A DNA stretch of 17,207 bases, taken from Chloroflexi bacterium UBA4733. Its GTDB lineage: Bacteria > Chloroflexota > UBA4733. The position numbers were made by a program, and so were the translations under genes. A model generated the notes under the pieces. That model was not told the DNA's origin, ran no database searches, and saw only the letters and a program-made list of their open reading frames with translations. The stretch is taken from the NCBI GenBank assembly GCA_002404055.1, contig DHIZ01000170.1, positions 33,603-50,809 on the forward strand, given 5' to 3'. Positions 7,347 to 14,209 of the stretch are shown here, in pieces. How positions within the stretch are numbered: position 1 is the first letter of the stretch; every line of letters starts with the position of its first letter.

Positions 7347-8303
7347 TTAGAACTCCCGCCGCCCCACGTTTTCCCACAGATCCTGTAACTGTTGCAGTTG
7401 CTCCGCACTGAGCACGATGTCCACGGCCGGCAGCGTCTCGTCCAACTGCTCCACGCGGCTGGCGCCGAGGATGGCGGAGGTCACTACAGGGTTCGCCAGG
7501 GACCAGGCCAGCGCCACCTGCGCCATGCTGTGCCCCGTGCCGGCGGCGATCTCCCGGAAGCGATCTACTGCATCGAAGACGCGCTCTTGCCAGTAGCGGT
7601 TGCGGTACATCGGGTTCATGTCGAAGCGCGTACCTGACGTCGGCGGCGCCTGTCTCTGGTGCTTGCCGGTGAGCATGCCGCCGGCCAGCGGGTTATACAC
7701 GATCACGCCGACGCCCTGCGCCTGGCAGAGCGGCAGCAGTTCCTGCTCGATGGCTCGTGAGATCAGGTTGTAGCGCGGCTGGATGCAGTCGTAGCGCGCC
7801 AGGTGCAACTTGTCGCTGGTCCAGAGCGCCGTGCAGAGCTGCCAGGCTGCATAGTTGGACGCGCCGATGTAGCGCACCTTGCCGCTGCGGACGAGATCGT
7901 CCAGGGCCCCCAGTGTCTCGTCCAGTGGGGAGTCGGGATCGAAGCGGTGTACCTGATACAGGTCGATATAGTCGGTGCCCAGGCGACGCAGGCTCTGCTC
8001 CACCGCCTCTATAATGTGCTTGCGCGACTGGCCCGCGTCGTTTGGCGCTGGCCCCATCCTGCCGTGTAACTTCGTCGCCAGCACAATATCCCGCCGCACC
8101 CCTTGCAACGCCCGCCCGGTGAACTCTTCCGACACGCCGGCGTTGTAGACGTTGGCGGTGTCGAAGAAGTTGACGCCGGCATCTAGCGCGCGCTTGACGA
8201 TAGCCTTGCTTGCCTGCTCGTCGGCCTGACTGCCAAACGTCATCGTACCCAGGCAGACCTCCGACACCTTCAGGCCGGTACGCCCCAGTCGCTTATACTT
8301 CAT
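7347..8303 (-). CDS. Aldo/keto reductase
   Basis: This is a 318-residue NAD(P)H-dependent oxidoreductase of the AKR TIM-barrel superfamily. The catalytic tetrad is visible: Asp48 and Tyr53 in FFDTANVYNAGVSEE, Lys78 in VLATKLHG, and His119 in DLYQVHRFD. The N-terminus MKYKRLGRTGLKVSEVCLGTM is characteristic. A C-terminal cofactor segment (AILGASRVEQLDE) is present. ATG at 8303 is preceded by GGAGAG at 5-6 nt. The open frame extends 50 codons further upstream but without family similarity. It is divergent from the DNA glycosylase across 134 bp and sits 72 bp before the ABC importer on the same strand, so cotranscription with the importer is possible. The physiological substrate is unknown. Confidence 0.94.
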   Translation of the reverse strand: MKYKRLGRTGLKVSEVCLGTMTFGSQADEQASKAIVKRALDAGVNFFDTANVYNAGVSEEFTGRALQGVRRDIVLATKLHGRMGPAPNDAGQSRKHIIEAVEQSLRRLGTDYIDLYQVHRFDPDSPLDETLGALDDLVRSGKVRYIGASNYAAWQLCTALWTSDKLHLARYDCIQPRYNLISRAIEQELLPLCQAQGVGVIVYNPLAGGMLTGKHQRQAPPTSGTRFDMNPMYRNRYWQERVFDAVDRFREIAAGTGHSMAQVALAWSLANPVVTSAILGASRVEQLDETLPAVDIVLSAEQLQQLQDLWENVGRREF

Positions 8304-8437
8304 CGCTGCTCTCCATTCGCGCCGGCCGCCATCCGCCGGTCCTTCGGTAAGATAGCCGATGCGAGCCGGTGCCGGGGTATGAGGAGACGAAGTGGCTGAG
8401 CGGCCGTTGAGAACTGGCGGTTGGGTATGACGGAAGA

Positions 8438-9085
8438 ATGGAAGCTGTGACATTGGAAGTGCAATCGCCTCACCCTCAACTCGCTGCGCTCCAACACCTG
8501 GCCGCTGCCGATCCCGTGCTGCAGCGCCTGATCGAGCAGTACGAGCCGCGGCTACTTACGCGCGATCCAAGGCTGTTCCGCACCCTGGTCAGCGCCATCG
8601 TCTCGCAACAACTCTCCGGCGCCGGAGCAGCAGCGATCCTGCGCCGGGTGGAAGCACTCTTCCCGGAGGAGGCGCCGCTCAATCCGGCGGGGCTGGCGGC
8701 CCTGGAGGATGAAACGCTCCGAGCCACCGGCCTATCCCGAGCCAAGGTGGCGGCAGTCAAGGATCTTGCTGCCCATGTGCTAGACGGCCGCGTCGCGCTG
8801 GAGCGAATGGATGCGCTCAACGACGAGGACATTATCCAGGAACTCGTGGCCGTGCGTGGCATCGGACGCTGGACGGCGGAGATGTTCCTGATTTTCTCGC
8901 TGGGGAGGCTCGATGTGCTGCCCGTCGACGACTACGGCGTGCGCAACGCCGTCAAGCGCGCCTACGGACTGGAAGCGCTACCGAACAAGCGCGAACTGAC
9001 GGCTCTCGCGCAACTGTGGCGCCCCCATTGCAGCGTCGCCAGTCTGCTGCTCTGGCGCTCGCTGGAGAACCGACCCGCAGGGTAG
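8438..9085 (+). CDS. DNA-3-methyladenine glycosylase II (AlkA/HhH-GPD type)
   Basis: This is a 215-residue monofunctional base-excision glycosylase that removes alkylated purines. The HhH motif is LVAVRGIGRWTAEM (136-149). The catalytic aspartate is in LPVDDYGVRN (Asp165, aligned to Asp238 of E. coli AlkA). An upstream helix carries LFRTLVSAIVSQQLS (46-60), typical of the family. It lacks the N-terminal TBP-like domain of E. coli AlkA, like many short bacterial homologues. There is no Fe-S cysteine cluster, which argues against Nth/MutY. The start is the first ATG. A GTG at 8447 is an alternative, and the SD is weak for both. A strong GC hairpin follows 44 bp downstream. Confidence 0.93.
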   Translation: MEAVTLEVQSPHPQLAALQHLAAADPVLQRLIEQYEPRLLTRDPRLFRTLVSAIVSQQLSGAGAAAILRRVEALFPEEAPLNPAGLAALEDETLRATGLSRAKVAAVKDLAAHVLDGRVALERMDALNDEDIIQELVAVRGIGRWTAEMFLIFSLGRLDVLPVDDYGVRNAVKRAYGLEALPNKRELTALAQLWRPHCSVASLLLWRSLENRPAG

Positions 9086-9128
9086 CCTGCTCGTCCGCTT
9101 GGCTTGTCTACTCCGTGTTATGCTCAGA

Positions 9129-9158
9129 GCGGCGCGGCCCGGTGCCGGGCCGCGCCGC
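9129..9158. terminator. Strong GC hairpin after the glycosylase gene
   Basis: The 14-bp arms GCGGCGCGGCCCGG and CCGGGCCGCGCCGC are perfect complements around TG, so at least a 12-bp stem forms. No T run follows (AGGCAGGG), so it is not a canonical intrinsic terminator on the plus strand. It could still pause RNA polymerase, protect the 3' end or separate the two genes. It argues that the Uma2 coding region begins downstream of it. Confidence 0.4.
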
Positions 9159-9182
9159 AGGCAGGGAAGGCGGTGGCCCCGG

Positions 9183-9761
9183 TTGAGCCTGACCAGACAA
9201 CGCTACACCTTCGACGAGTGGATCGACGCGCCGGAAAACACCACGCTCTCAGAGCTCGTAGAGGGGATACCGGTCGAGCGCATGTCGACGTCATCCAATC
9301 ACGGCTGGGTTGCCAAAGCACTCTGGCGCTGGCTGGACAAAGCCGAACAGGCAGGATTCGGCATCGTCCAGGCTGGACCGGTAGCAGTGATTCTGGATGC
9401 GTCGGGCGCTCGGCGCAACGTTCGTGAGCCGGATTTCTGCTTCTTGCGGCAGGAGCGCGCTTATCTGGACACGGGCAGAGCCATCGAAGGGGTGCCGGAC
9501 CTGATCATTGAGATCCTATCACCGACAAACCGCAACGATCAGTTGCCCGGGGGCGAAATCTGGCGCGACTATGAGCGCTTTGCGGTACCCGCGTACTGGA
9601 TAGTAGATCGCGCCTCCCGAACGGTCACACAGTACCTTCACGAGCATGGAACATTCCGCGAAGAGGCCCACCTCCATGCCAACGGTGTGCTGGCCAGCCC
9701 GCTCTTCCCGGGGATTACCCTGCCGGTGGATGATCTCTTCTCCAACCTGCGAGGCAGGTAG
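9183..9761 (+). CDS. Uma2 family (DUF820) putative endonuclease
   Basis: This 192-residue protein belongs to the PD-(D/E)XK-like Uma2 family, which occurs in many copies in Chloroflexota and cyanobacteria with unclear function. Visible motifs are LSELVEGIPVERMSTSSNHG (23-41), REPDF with Asp84, VPDLIIEILSPTN with Glu110 (104-116), and YERFAVPAYWIVD (130-142). In most members the helix before the Tyr carries a conserved Lys (EKLRRY). Here that position is Ile (EIWRDY), so activity may be altered. The start is uncertain. TTG at 9183 fits family length and lies after the GC hairpin. The same frame opens earlier (TTG 9099, ATG 9120) through the hairpin, giving an Arg-rich leader that looks non-coding. 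It converges with the M50 protease gene, 13 bp apart. Confidence 0.82.
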   Translation: MSLTRQRYTFDEWIDAPENTTLSELVEGIPVERMSTSSNHGWVAKALWRWLDKAEQAGFGIVQAGPVAVILDASGARRNVREPDFCFLRQERAYLDTGRAIEGVPDLIIEILSPTNRNDQLPGGEIWRDYERFAVPAYWIVDRASRTVTQYLHEHGTFREEAHLHANGVLASPLFPGITLPVDDLFSNLRGR

Positions 9762-9774
9762 GCGCTCACCGCAT

Positions 9775-10629
9775 TCAGCCCACCAAACCACCCGAGCGCA
9801 GCACCTGCAATGCGTTATGCGTGTCGCTCATGGCAATGGCCAGCAGACTGGCCAGCAGCACATAGCCACCGGCGACTGCCCAACGAGCAGCCGGGGATAT
9901 TGACGAGTAGTACAGCGCGTTGACGGCGCCGCCGCGGAAGCGCTGGAAGGCATCCATGGCGCCCAAGACCAGGATGAACAGCAAGAACGGGTTGAAGTGC
10001 CAGATGGCGATAACGGCCAAAATCGGCAGGCCGGCGACGTAGGCCCAGCGGGAAGCAGCGCCGAGGATGCGACCACCATCGAGCGGCGACATCGGGATGA
10101 GGTTGAACAGGTTCAGAAAAAATCCAAAATAGGCCAGCGCCAGTAGCAGGGGCTGGTGCGTCACGCCGTACAGCGCCAGGCTGCCCAGGGCGGCGACGCT
10201 GCCCAGCACCGGCCCACCGGCGGCGATGGCTGCCTCACCCAGACTGTCGTCCGGCAGCCCCCGCATGGAGATGAACGCACCCAAAAAGGGCACAAACATT
10301 GGCGCACTGACGTTGACCCCCTGCCAGCGCGCCACCAGGACGTGCCCCATCTCGTGGCAGAAGAGCAGGGCGACGAAGCCGATGGCATAGCCCCAGCCGA
10401 AAATCAAGGCGTAGGCCCCCACGCTCACCAACATGGTGAGGAAGGTGCCGCCGACCTTGCCGAACTTCAGCAGGACAAACAGAAACTTCAGTTTGGAAGC
10501 CAGTACCGCCAGGATGCCGGCGCCGGTGGTCAGCGTGCCGCGCTTGTTGCGCCAGCGCGGCGCCGGTACTTGCCGCACCGGTCCTGGCGGCGGCGCGATT
10601 GGTGGCTGAGGATCGAACATGTAGGCCAT
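9775..10629 (-). CDS. M50 (site-2 type) membrane metalloprotease
   Basis: This is a 284-residue intramembrane or membrane-associated zinc protease. The zinc motif HEMGH is at 92-96 in a hydrophobic helix. The third ligand motif NLIPMSPLDGGRI is at 176-188 (Asp184). There are six or so hydrophobic segments. The N-terminal 30 residues are cytosolic and Pro-rich (PQPPIAPPPGPVRQVPAP). There is no PDZ or CBS domain, so it belongs to the short group III-like M50 proteins, not RseP. Members cleave membrane-bound regulators, but no anti-sigma factor is encoded nearby. The ATG at 10629 lacks a strong SD; the in-frame ATG at 10620 is an alternative. It is 99 bp downstream of hisC on the same strand. 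Confidence 0.9.
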   Translation of the reverse strand: MAYMFDPQPPIAPPPGPVRQVPAPRWRNKRGTLTTGAGILAVLASKLKFLFVLLKFGKVGGTFLTMLVSVGAYALIFGWGYAIGFVALLFCHEMGHVLVARWQGVNVSAPMFVPFLGAFISMRGLPDDSLGEAAIAAGGPVLGSVAALGSLALYGVTHQPLLLALAYFGFFLNLFNLIPMSPLDGGRILGAASRWAYVAGLPILAVIAIWHFNPFLLFILVLGAMDAFQRFRGGAVNALYYSSISPAARWAVAGGYVLLASLLAIAMSDTHNALQVLRSGGLVG

Positions 10630-10728
10630 GGCTGTGGTGACTTTCTACGGGCGAACGCAACGGTTTCGCTCGTCCTCTATTGTCACTCCATTCACCGGCG
10701 GCGTCCATAGGAGGCGCATTAATACGTG

Positions 10729-11826
10729 TCAGTGAAGCGGAGAAAGTGCCAACCGCAACCGCTCCGTGTGCTCCGGCTTGCCGACGCTGAAGCGAACGGC
10801 ATTGCGCAGCAGCGGCGTCTCGAAGTAGCGGATCAGGATGCCTTGCCGCCGCAACTCGTCGCGCACGAGGCGGGCGCTACGCCCCTCCACGGGACAGAAG
10901 ATGAAGTTGGATCGGCTGGGCAACGGACGCAGGTAGGGGATGCTCTGGAGAAGGTCCATCAGGCGCGTCCGCTCGTCCAGAATTGCCGCGATCGTGCGCT
11001 GGATGTGCGGCAGATCGTCCACCGCGGCCCGCGCCGCCACCTGGGCGGCGACGTTGACGTTGTAGGGTTGCTTCATCTTCCAGAGGTAGTGCAGGAGCGA
11101 CGGGGCGGCGATGGCGTAACCCACGCGAATGCCGGCCAGCCCCGCCCACTTGCTGAACGTCCGCAGCACCACCAGGTTCTCGTACGTTGCGACCAGATCG
11201 GCCACGGTCTCCTGGCTGAACTCGAAGTAGGCTTCATCGACCACCAACAGGAGGCCGGTTTCCAGCAGGCTGACGATGTCGGCGCGTGCCGCCAGGTTCG
11301 CCGTGGGGTTATTCGGCGACGCGACGAAGAGCAGGCGGGTGCGACTGTCGATGGCGGCGAGGAGCGCCGGCAGGTCCAGACTGAAGTCCGGCCGGCGCGT
11401 CACCGCCACGACGACGCCGCCCTGGATCGGCGTCAGGAAGCTATACATGCCGAAGGTCGGCTCGGCATCCAGCACGCGATCCCCCGGCTCGACCACCAGC
11501 CGGATCAGCAGGTCGATGAGCTCGTCGCTGCCGGAGCCGGCCAGCAGCCAGTCGGCTGGGTAGCCGCAATAGCGCGACAGGGCAGCACGCAACTCCGCCT
11601 GCTCGGGATCGGGGTAGATGTGGTACTGGTCACAGGCAGCAATGGCGGCCCGCACGTGCGGGGAGCAACCGTAGGGATTCTCATTGGCATCCAGCTTGAC
11701 GAGCTGGTCAACCGGGATGCCCAACTCCCGGCTCAACTCTTCCAGGGGGCGTACCGGCACATACTCGCCCATCTCCACGATGGCGCGTCGCACTGGCACG
11801 GCGTACCGCGTCATCACCCTCGTCAT
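10729..11826 (-). CDS. hisC: Histidinol-phosphate aminotransferase
   Basis: This is a 365-residue PLP-dependent class I/II aminotransferase that converts imidazole-acetol phosphate and glutamate to histidinol phosphate in histidine synthesis. Supporting motifs are KLDANENPYG (44-53), AGSGSDELIDLL (96-107), SPNNPT (170-175), DEAYFEF with the PLP-N1-binding Asp197, and RTFSKWAGLAGIRVGY with the Schiff-base Lys226. RFSVGKPEHTE lies near the C-terminus. The start overlaps the stop of the paiB-like gene by 4 bp (ATGA). An in-frame ATG four codons in, after GAGGGTG, is an alternative. No other his genes are present, so it stands apart from a his operon. Related aromatic or cobalamin-pathway aminotransferases cannot be fully excluded, but the motifs fit HisC best. 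Confidence 0.92.
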   Translation of the reverse strand: MTRVMTRYAVPVRRAIVEMGEYVPVRPLEELSRELGIPVDQLVKLDANENPYGCSPHVRAAIAACDQYHIYPDPEQAELRAALSRYCGYPADWLLAGSGSDELIDLLIRLVVEPGDRVLDAEPTFGMYSFLTPIQGGVVVAVTRRPDFSLDLPALLAAIDSRTRLLFVASPNNPTANLAARADIVSLLETGLLLVVDEAYFEFSQETVADLVATYENLVVLRTFSKWAGLAGIRVGYAIAAPSLLHYLWKMKQPYNVNVAAQVAARAAVDDLPHIQRTIAAILDERTRLMDLLQSIPYLRPLPSRSNFIFCPVEGRSARLVRDELRRQGILIRYFETPLLRNAVRFSVGKPEHTERLRLALSPLH

Positions 11827-12461
11827 GGTTTCGCCTGTCCGGCCATGATGCCGGCGACGTCGCGCTCGGTTGCTCCCCCTTCGCGAATCAGCCCTTCAAT
11901 GGCCCCCAGGCGGTCCCCCTCCGGCCGGTTTTGACCCATCTTCCACTTGCCTTCAAGGCGGGTGATCGGCATCTCAAAGCCGACGATCCCCTTCAGCAAG
12001 CCGCCAATGAAGTCGTCCGGGGCGTGCTCTACCGACCAGGGTTCCTGACGCCGGCCCTCGTGCCGTTCGGTCAGTTTTGTCACTTGATCGCGCAAACGAT
12101 CGGCATCGTGAAAGAAGCGCAAGGGGCCGGAGGCATGGATTGCGACGTAGTTCCAGGTCGGCACTACCTTGCCCGTCTGCTGTGTGGTCTCGTACCAGGC
12201 AGGCGAGATATAGGCATCCGGTCCCAGAAAGATCGCCAGCGCCGGCACGGCAGTGTCAGCGTGCTGCCACTGCGCATTGGCGATGGAGATGTGGCCGTGC
12301 AGTGTGCCGAACGGGGCAGGCTCGGGGTCGAGCAGCATCGGTACGTGGCTCGCTTCGAGGCCGCCCTCGCCGAAGGTCACGAGCGTGACGAGCCCTGCTC
12401 GGCGCATCGCCTCGTGGAGCACGGGTACCTGCTCTTCGACGAAATGGGGAGGGATATACAT
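11823..12461 (-). CDS. FMN-binding split-barrel protein, PaiB family
   Basis: This 212-residue protein matches PaiB-type FMN-binding proteins, annotated in the family as negative transcriptional regulators of sporulation or degradative enzymes. Hallmarks are MYIPPHFVEE at the N-terminus, GLEASHVPMLLDP (34-46), GPDAYISPAWYE (80-91), GKVVPTWNYVAIHASG (97-112) and LEGKWKMGQNRPEGD near the C-terminus. The typical RANPQW motif is ANAQW here. ATG at 12461 is preceded by GGGAG at 7 nt. The gene overlaps hisC by 4 bp, so the two are probably translationally coupled. PaiA, its partner in Bacillus, is not nearby. It carries no obvious DNA-binding helix-turn-helix, so a regulatory role is taken from family annotation only. 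Confidence 0.9.
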   Translation of the reverse strand: MYIPPHFVEEQVPVLHEAMRRAGLVTLVTFGEGGLEASHVPMLLDPEPAPFGTLHGHISIANAQWQHADTAVPALAIFLGPDAYISPAWYETTQQTGKVVPTWNYVAIHASGPLRFFHDADRLRDQVTKLTERHEGRRQEPWSVEHAPDDFIGGLLKGIVGFEMPITRLEGKWKMGQNRPEGDRLGAIEGLIREGGATERDVAGIMAGQAKP

Positions 12462-12500
12462 GGTTAGCTCCCGAAAACGATGCAGTTACCGGGTAGGATA

Positions 12501-12531
12501 CCAGGCGCACTAGCCTGGCGACTTCAGTCGC
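12501..12531. repeat. Two tandem palindromes in the paiB/nusA divergent gap
   Basis: CCAGGC-GCACTA-GCCTGG (12501-12518) is followed directly by GCGACT-TC-AGTCGC (12518-12531), both with perfect 6-bp arms. From memory, the GCGACTtcAGTCGC type is a common dispersed intergenic motif in Chloroflexota. It lies upstream of paiB (minus) and upstream of the nusA promoter, so an operator role is an alternative. Confidence 0.5.
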
Positions 12532-12572
12532 TGGCCATCGACTTGCGGCGCCGAAAACGCCGGTCGGAACGG

Positions 12573-12581
12573 TGGTATACT
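12573..12581 (+). promoter_or_regulatory. Extended -10 promoter for the nusA operon
   Basis: TGGTATACT combines a TGN extension with TATACT, one mismatch from TATAAT. No good -35 is present, as is usual for extended -10 promoters. Transcription would begin near 12588, about 17 nt before the terminator hairpin in the nusA leader. Confidence 0.45.
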
Positions 12582-12604
12582 GCAACAGCAATCGCATACG
12601 GCTG

Positions 12605-12640
12605 GAGAGAAGTGGGTCGTCGGCCCACTTCTCTCTTTTT
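12605..12640 (+). terminator. Intrinsic terminator in the nusA leader (putative attenuator)
   Basis: A perfect 12-bp stem, GAGAGAAGTGGG (12605-12616) with CCCACTTCTCTC (12624-12635), has a 7-nt loop and is followed by five T residues (12636-12640). The T run is on the plus strand only, so it acts on transcription heading into nusA, whose ATG is 29 nt further on. No plus-strand gene lies upstream that needs a terminator. This makes it a likely attenuator of the nusA operon. Confidence 0.75.
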
Positions 12641-12669
12641 CCGCCGGAGCAGGGATGAAGTGAAGGGGC

Positions 12670-13776
12670 ATGGTGGCCACCCAAACACTTCCAGCCAGCG
12701 AGTTCGCCCGCGCCTTAGACGCACTCAAGGAAAAGCATGGCCTGCCCCCCGCGCTGCTGCTGCACGCTGTGGAAGAGGCGCTGGCGGCCGCCTACCGCCG
12801 GGAGTGCAACCCAATCCACCCGATAGCCGTCCACATCGACCCAACGAGCGGACAGCAACGCCTATACGCGGTTCGGCAGGCGGTGCTGCGCGTGCGCGAC
12901 GAAGGGCGCGAGATTACCCTGGCGGCGGCGCGGCGCACGTTCCCGGAGGCGCATGAGCACGACGAGGTAGAGATTGCGCTGCCGTTGCCGGAGAGCTGGG
13001 GCCGCATTGCCGCCCTGGCCTTCAAGCAGATTGTGCAACAGAAGATCCGCGAGGCCGAGCAGTCGCATACCTACGAGCGCTTCACTGACCTCGAGGGTGA
13101 GCTTGTGAGTGGCGTGGTGACGCGCGTGGAAGAGGGGACCGTCTTCCTTAACCTGGGCGGCGCTGAAGGGGAAATGCCGGCGGCGGAGCAAATACCGGGC
13201 GAAAAGTACAAGGTCGGCCAGCGCCTGCACGCCTACCTCGCCAAGGTGCAGCGCGGCCCGCGCGGCACCCACCTGATCCTCTCCCGTACCGACCGTACGT
13301 TGCTGCGGCGGCTGTTTGAGCTGGAAGTACCCGAGATCCATGCCGGGACCGTGGAGATCAAGGCCATCGCCCGTGAGGCAGGTTCGCGCTCCAAGATCGC
13401 TGTCGCTTCCCGCCAGGAAGGCGTTGATCCCATTGGCGCCTGCATCGGCATGCGCCGCGTGCGCATCCAGAATATCGTCAACGAACTGGGCGGCGAGAAA
13501 GTGGACATCATCGTGTGGCAGGCCGACCCCGGCGCCTATGTGGCCAGCGCGCTCAGCCCCGCCAGCGTCACCGCCACGGAGGTGCGGGAAGCGGAAAAGA
13601 AAGTCGTCGTTGCGGTCCCGGCGAATCAGTTATCGCTGGCCATCGGCAAGGAGGGACAGAACGCCCGCCTGGCCGCTCGACTCACCGGCTGGCGAATCGA
13701 TATCCACGCGTCGGAGGCGCCGCCGGCGGAACCGGCACTGGTCGGCACGATGCCGTTACTTGCGGGAAAGGAATGA
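12670..13776 (+). CDS. nusA: Transcription termination/antitermination factor NusA
   Basis: This 368-residue protein binds RNA polymerase and nascent RNA and modulates pausing, termination and antitermination. Domains in order are the N-terminal polymerase-binding domain (about 8-135, with [22 protein letters not shown]), S1 (about 140-207, [20 protein letters not shown]), KH1 (about 220-285) and KH2 (about 310-350, [21 protein letters not shown]). No acidic C-terminal repeats are present, as in many non-proteobacterial NusA proteins. In KH1 the usual GMRG loop reads GMRR (residues 260-263), replacing the second Gly of GXXG. KH2 keeps GKEG. ATG at 12670 is used; a GTG one codon on fits the AAGGGG slightly better. 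It is the first gene of the operon and is not preceded by rimP. Confidence 0.95.
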   Translation: MVATQTLPASEFARALDALKEKHGLPPALLLHAVEEALAAAYRRECNPIHPIAVHIDPTSGQQRLYAVRQAVLRVRDEGREITLAAARRTFPEAHEHDEVEIALPLPESWGRIAALAFKQIVQQKIREAEQSHTYERFTDLEGELVSGVVTRVEEGTVFLNLGGAEGEMPAAEQIPGEKYKVGQRLHAYLAKVQRGPRGTHLILSRTDRTLLRRLFELEVPEIHAGTVEIKAIAREAGSRSKIAVASRQEGVDPIGACIGMRRVRIQNIVNELGGEKVDIIVWQADPGAYVASALSPASVTATEVREAEKKVVVAVPANQLSLAIGKEGQNARLAARLTGWRIDIHASEAPPAEPALVGTMPLLAGKE

Positions 13777-13780
13777 GCCA

Positions 13781-14101
13781 ATGCCTTTGCGCCCCAAGCA
13801 CATTCCCGAACGCACCTGCGTGGCCTGTCGCAGCTTGCAACCGAGCGAGGCGAAACAGCCAAAACGCAACCTGGTCCGTCTGGTCCGTTCGCCGCAGGGC
13901 GATGTGTCGGTAGACTTGACAGGGAAGAAACCGGGACGCGGCGCCTATCTCTGCGCCAACGCGGTCTGTTGGCAGACCGGGCTCACAAAGGGCGCCCTGG
14001 AGCGCGCCCTGAAGACAGCCTTGACTGAGCGTGACCGTGCGGCGCTGTTCCAGTACGCCGCAAGCCTGAACAGCGCGACCGGCGCGGAGTCGGCGCCCTG
14101 A
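13781..14101 (+). CDS. ylxR: YlxR/RnpM family RNA-binding protein
   Basis: This small 106-residue protein is of the DUF448 family, found between nusA and infB in many bacteria. Work in Firmicutes implicates it in RNase P modulation and nucleoid-linked regulation. Signature motifs are RTCVACR (11-17) and GRGAYLC (52-58), and C-terminal helix residues (KGALERALKTAL, 70-81) are present. ATG at 13781 follows AAAGGA at 8 nt and lies 4 bp after the nusA stop. The frame is open further upstream inside nusA, but that part is only a shadow. The companion L7Ae-like gene (ylxQ) found after ylxR in Firmicutes is absent; infB follows directly. Confidence 0.94.
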   Translation: MPLRPKHIPERTCVACRSLQPSEAKQPKRNLVRLVRSPQGDVSVDLTGKKPGRGAYLCANAVCWQTGLTKGALERALKTALTERDRAALFQYAASLNSATGAESAP

Positions 14102-14110
14102 CGATCGTTT

Positions 14111-14182
14111 GGCAAGCCGGCCGTCGCGCTGTTGCCTCCACCGCCCGACGGTGGACAACGGCGCCCGAGCAACCTGCTTGCC
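14111..14182 (+). promoter_or_regulatory. Structured RNA region in the ylxR/infB spacer
   Basis: A hairpin TCCACCG-cccga-CGGTGGA (14137-14155) is extended by GTTG/CAAC (14131-14134 and 14156-14159) across a 2-nt bulge. An outer pairing GGCAAGC (14111-14117) with GCTTGCC (14176-14182) could close the whole domain. No T run follows, so it is not an intrinsic terminator. It could be a processing site or affect infB translation. Confidence 0.35.
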
Positions 14183-14195
14183 TCATCTGCACTGC

Positions 14196-14202
14196 AAAGG
14201 AG
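14196..14202 (+). promoter_or_regulatory. Shine-Dalgarno sequence that sets the infB start
   Basis: AAAGGAG lies 7 nt before ATG 14210. It decides between this start and a TTG at 14132 in the same frame, which has no SD and lies within the hairpin region. Confidence 0.75.
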
Positions 14203-14209
14203 CAATAAC

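Noticed and set aside
10726..11934. Plus-strand open frame of 402 codons opposite hisC
   Set aside because: HisC has every catalytic motif on the other strand; this frame has none.
12480..12956. Plus-strand open frame over the nusA leader and start of nusA
   Set aside because: It passes through the terminator hairpin and overlaps nusA in another frame with no family resemblance.
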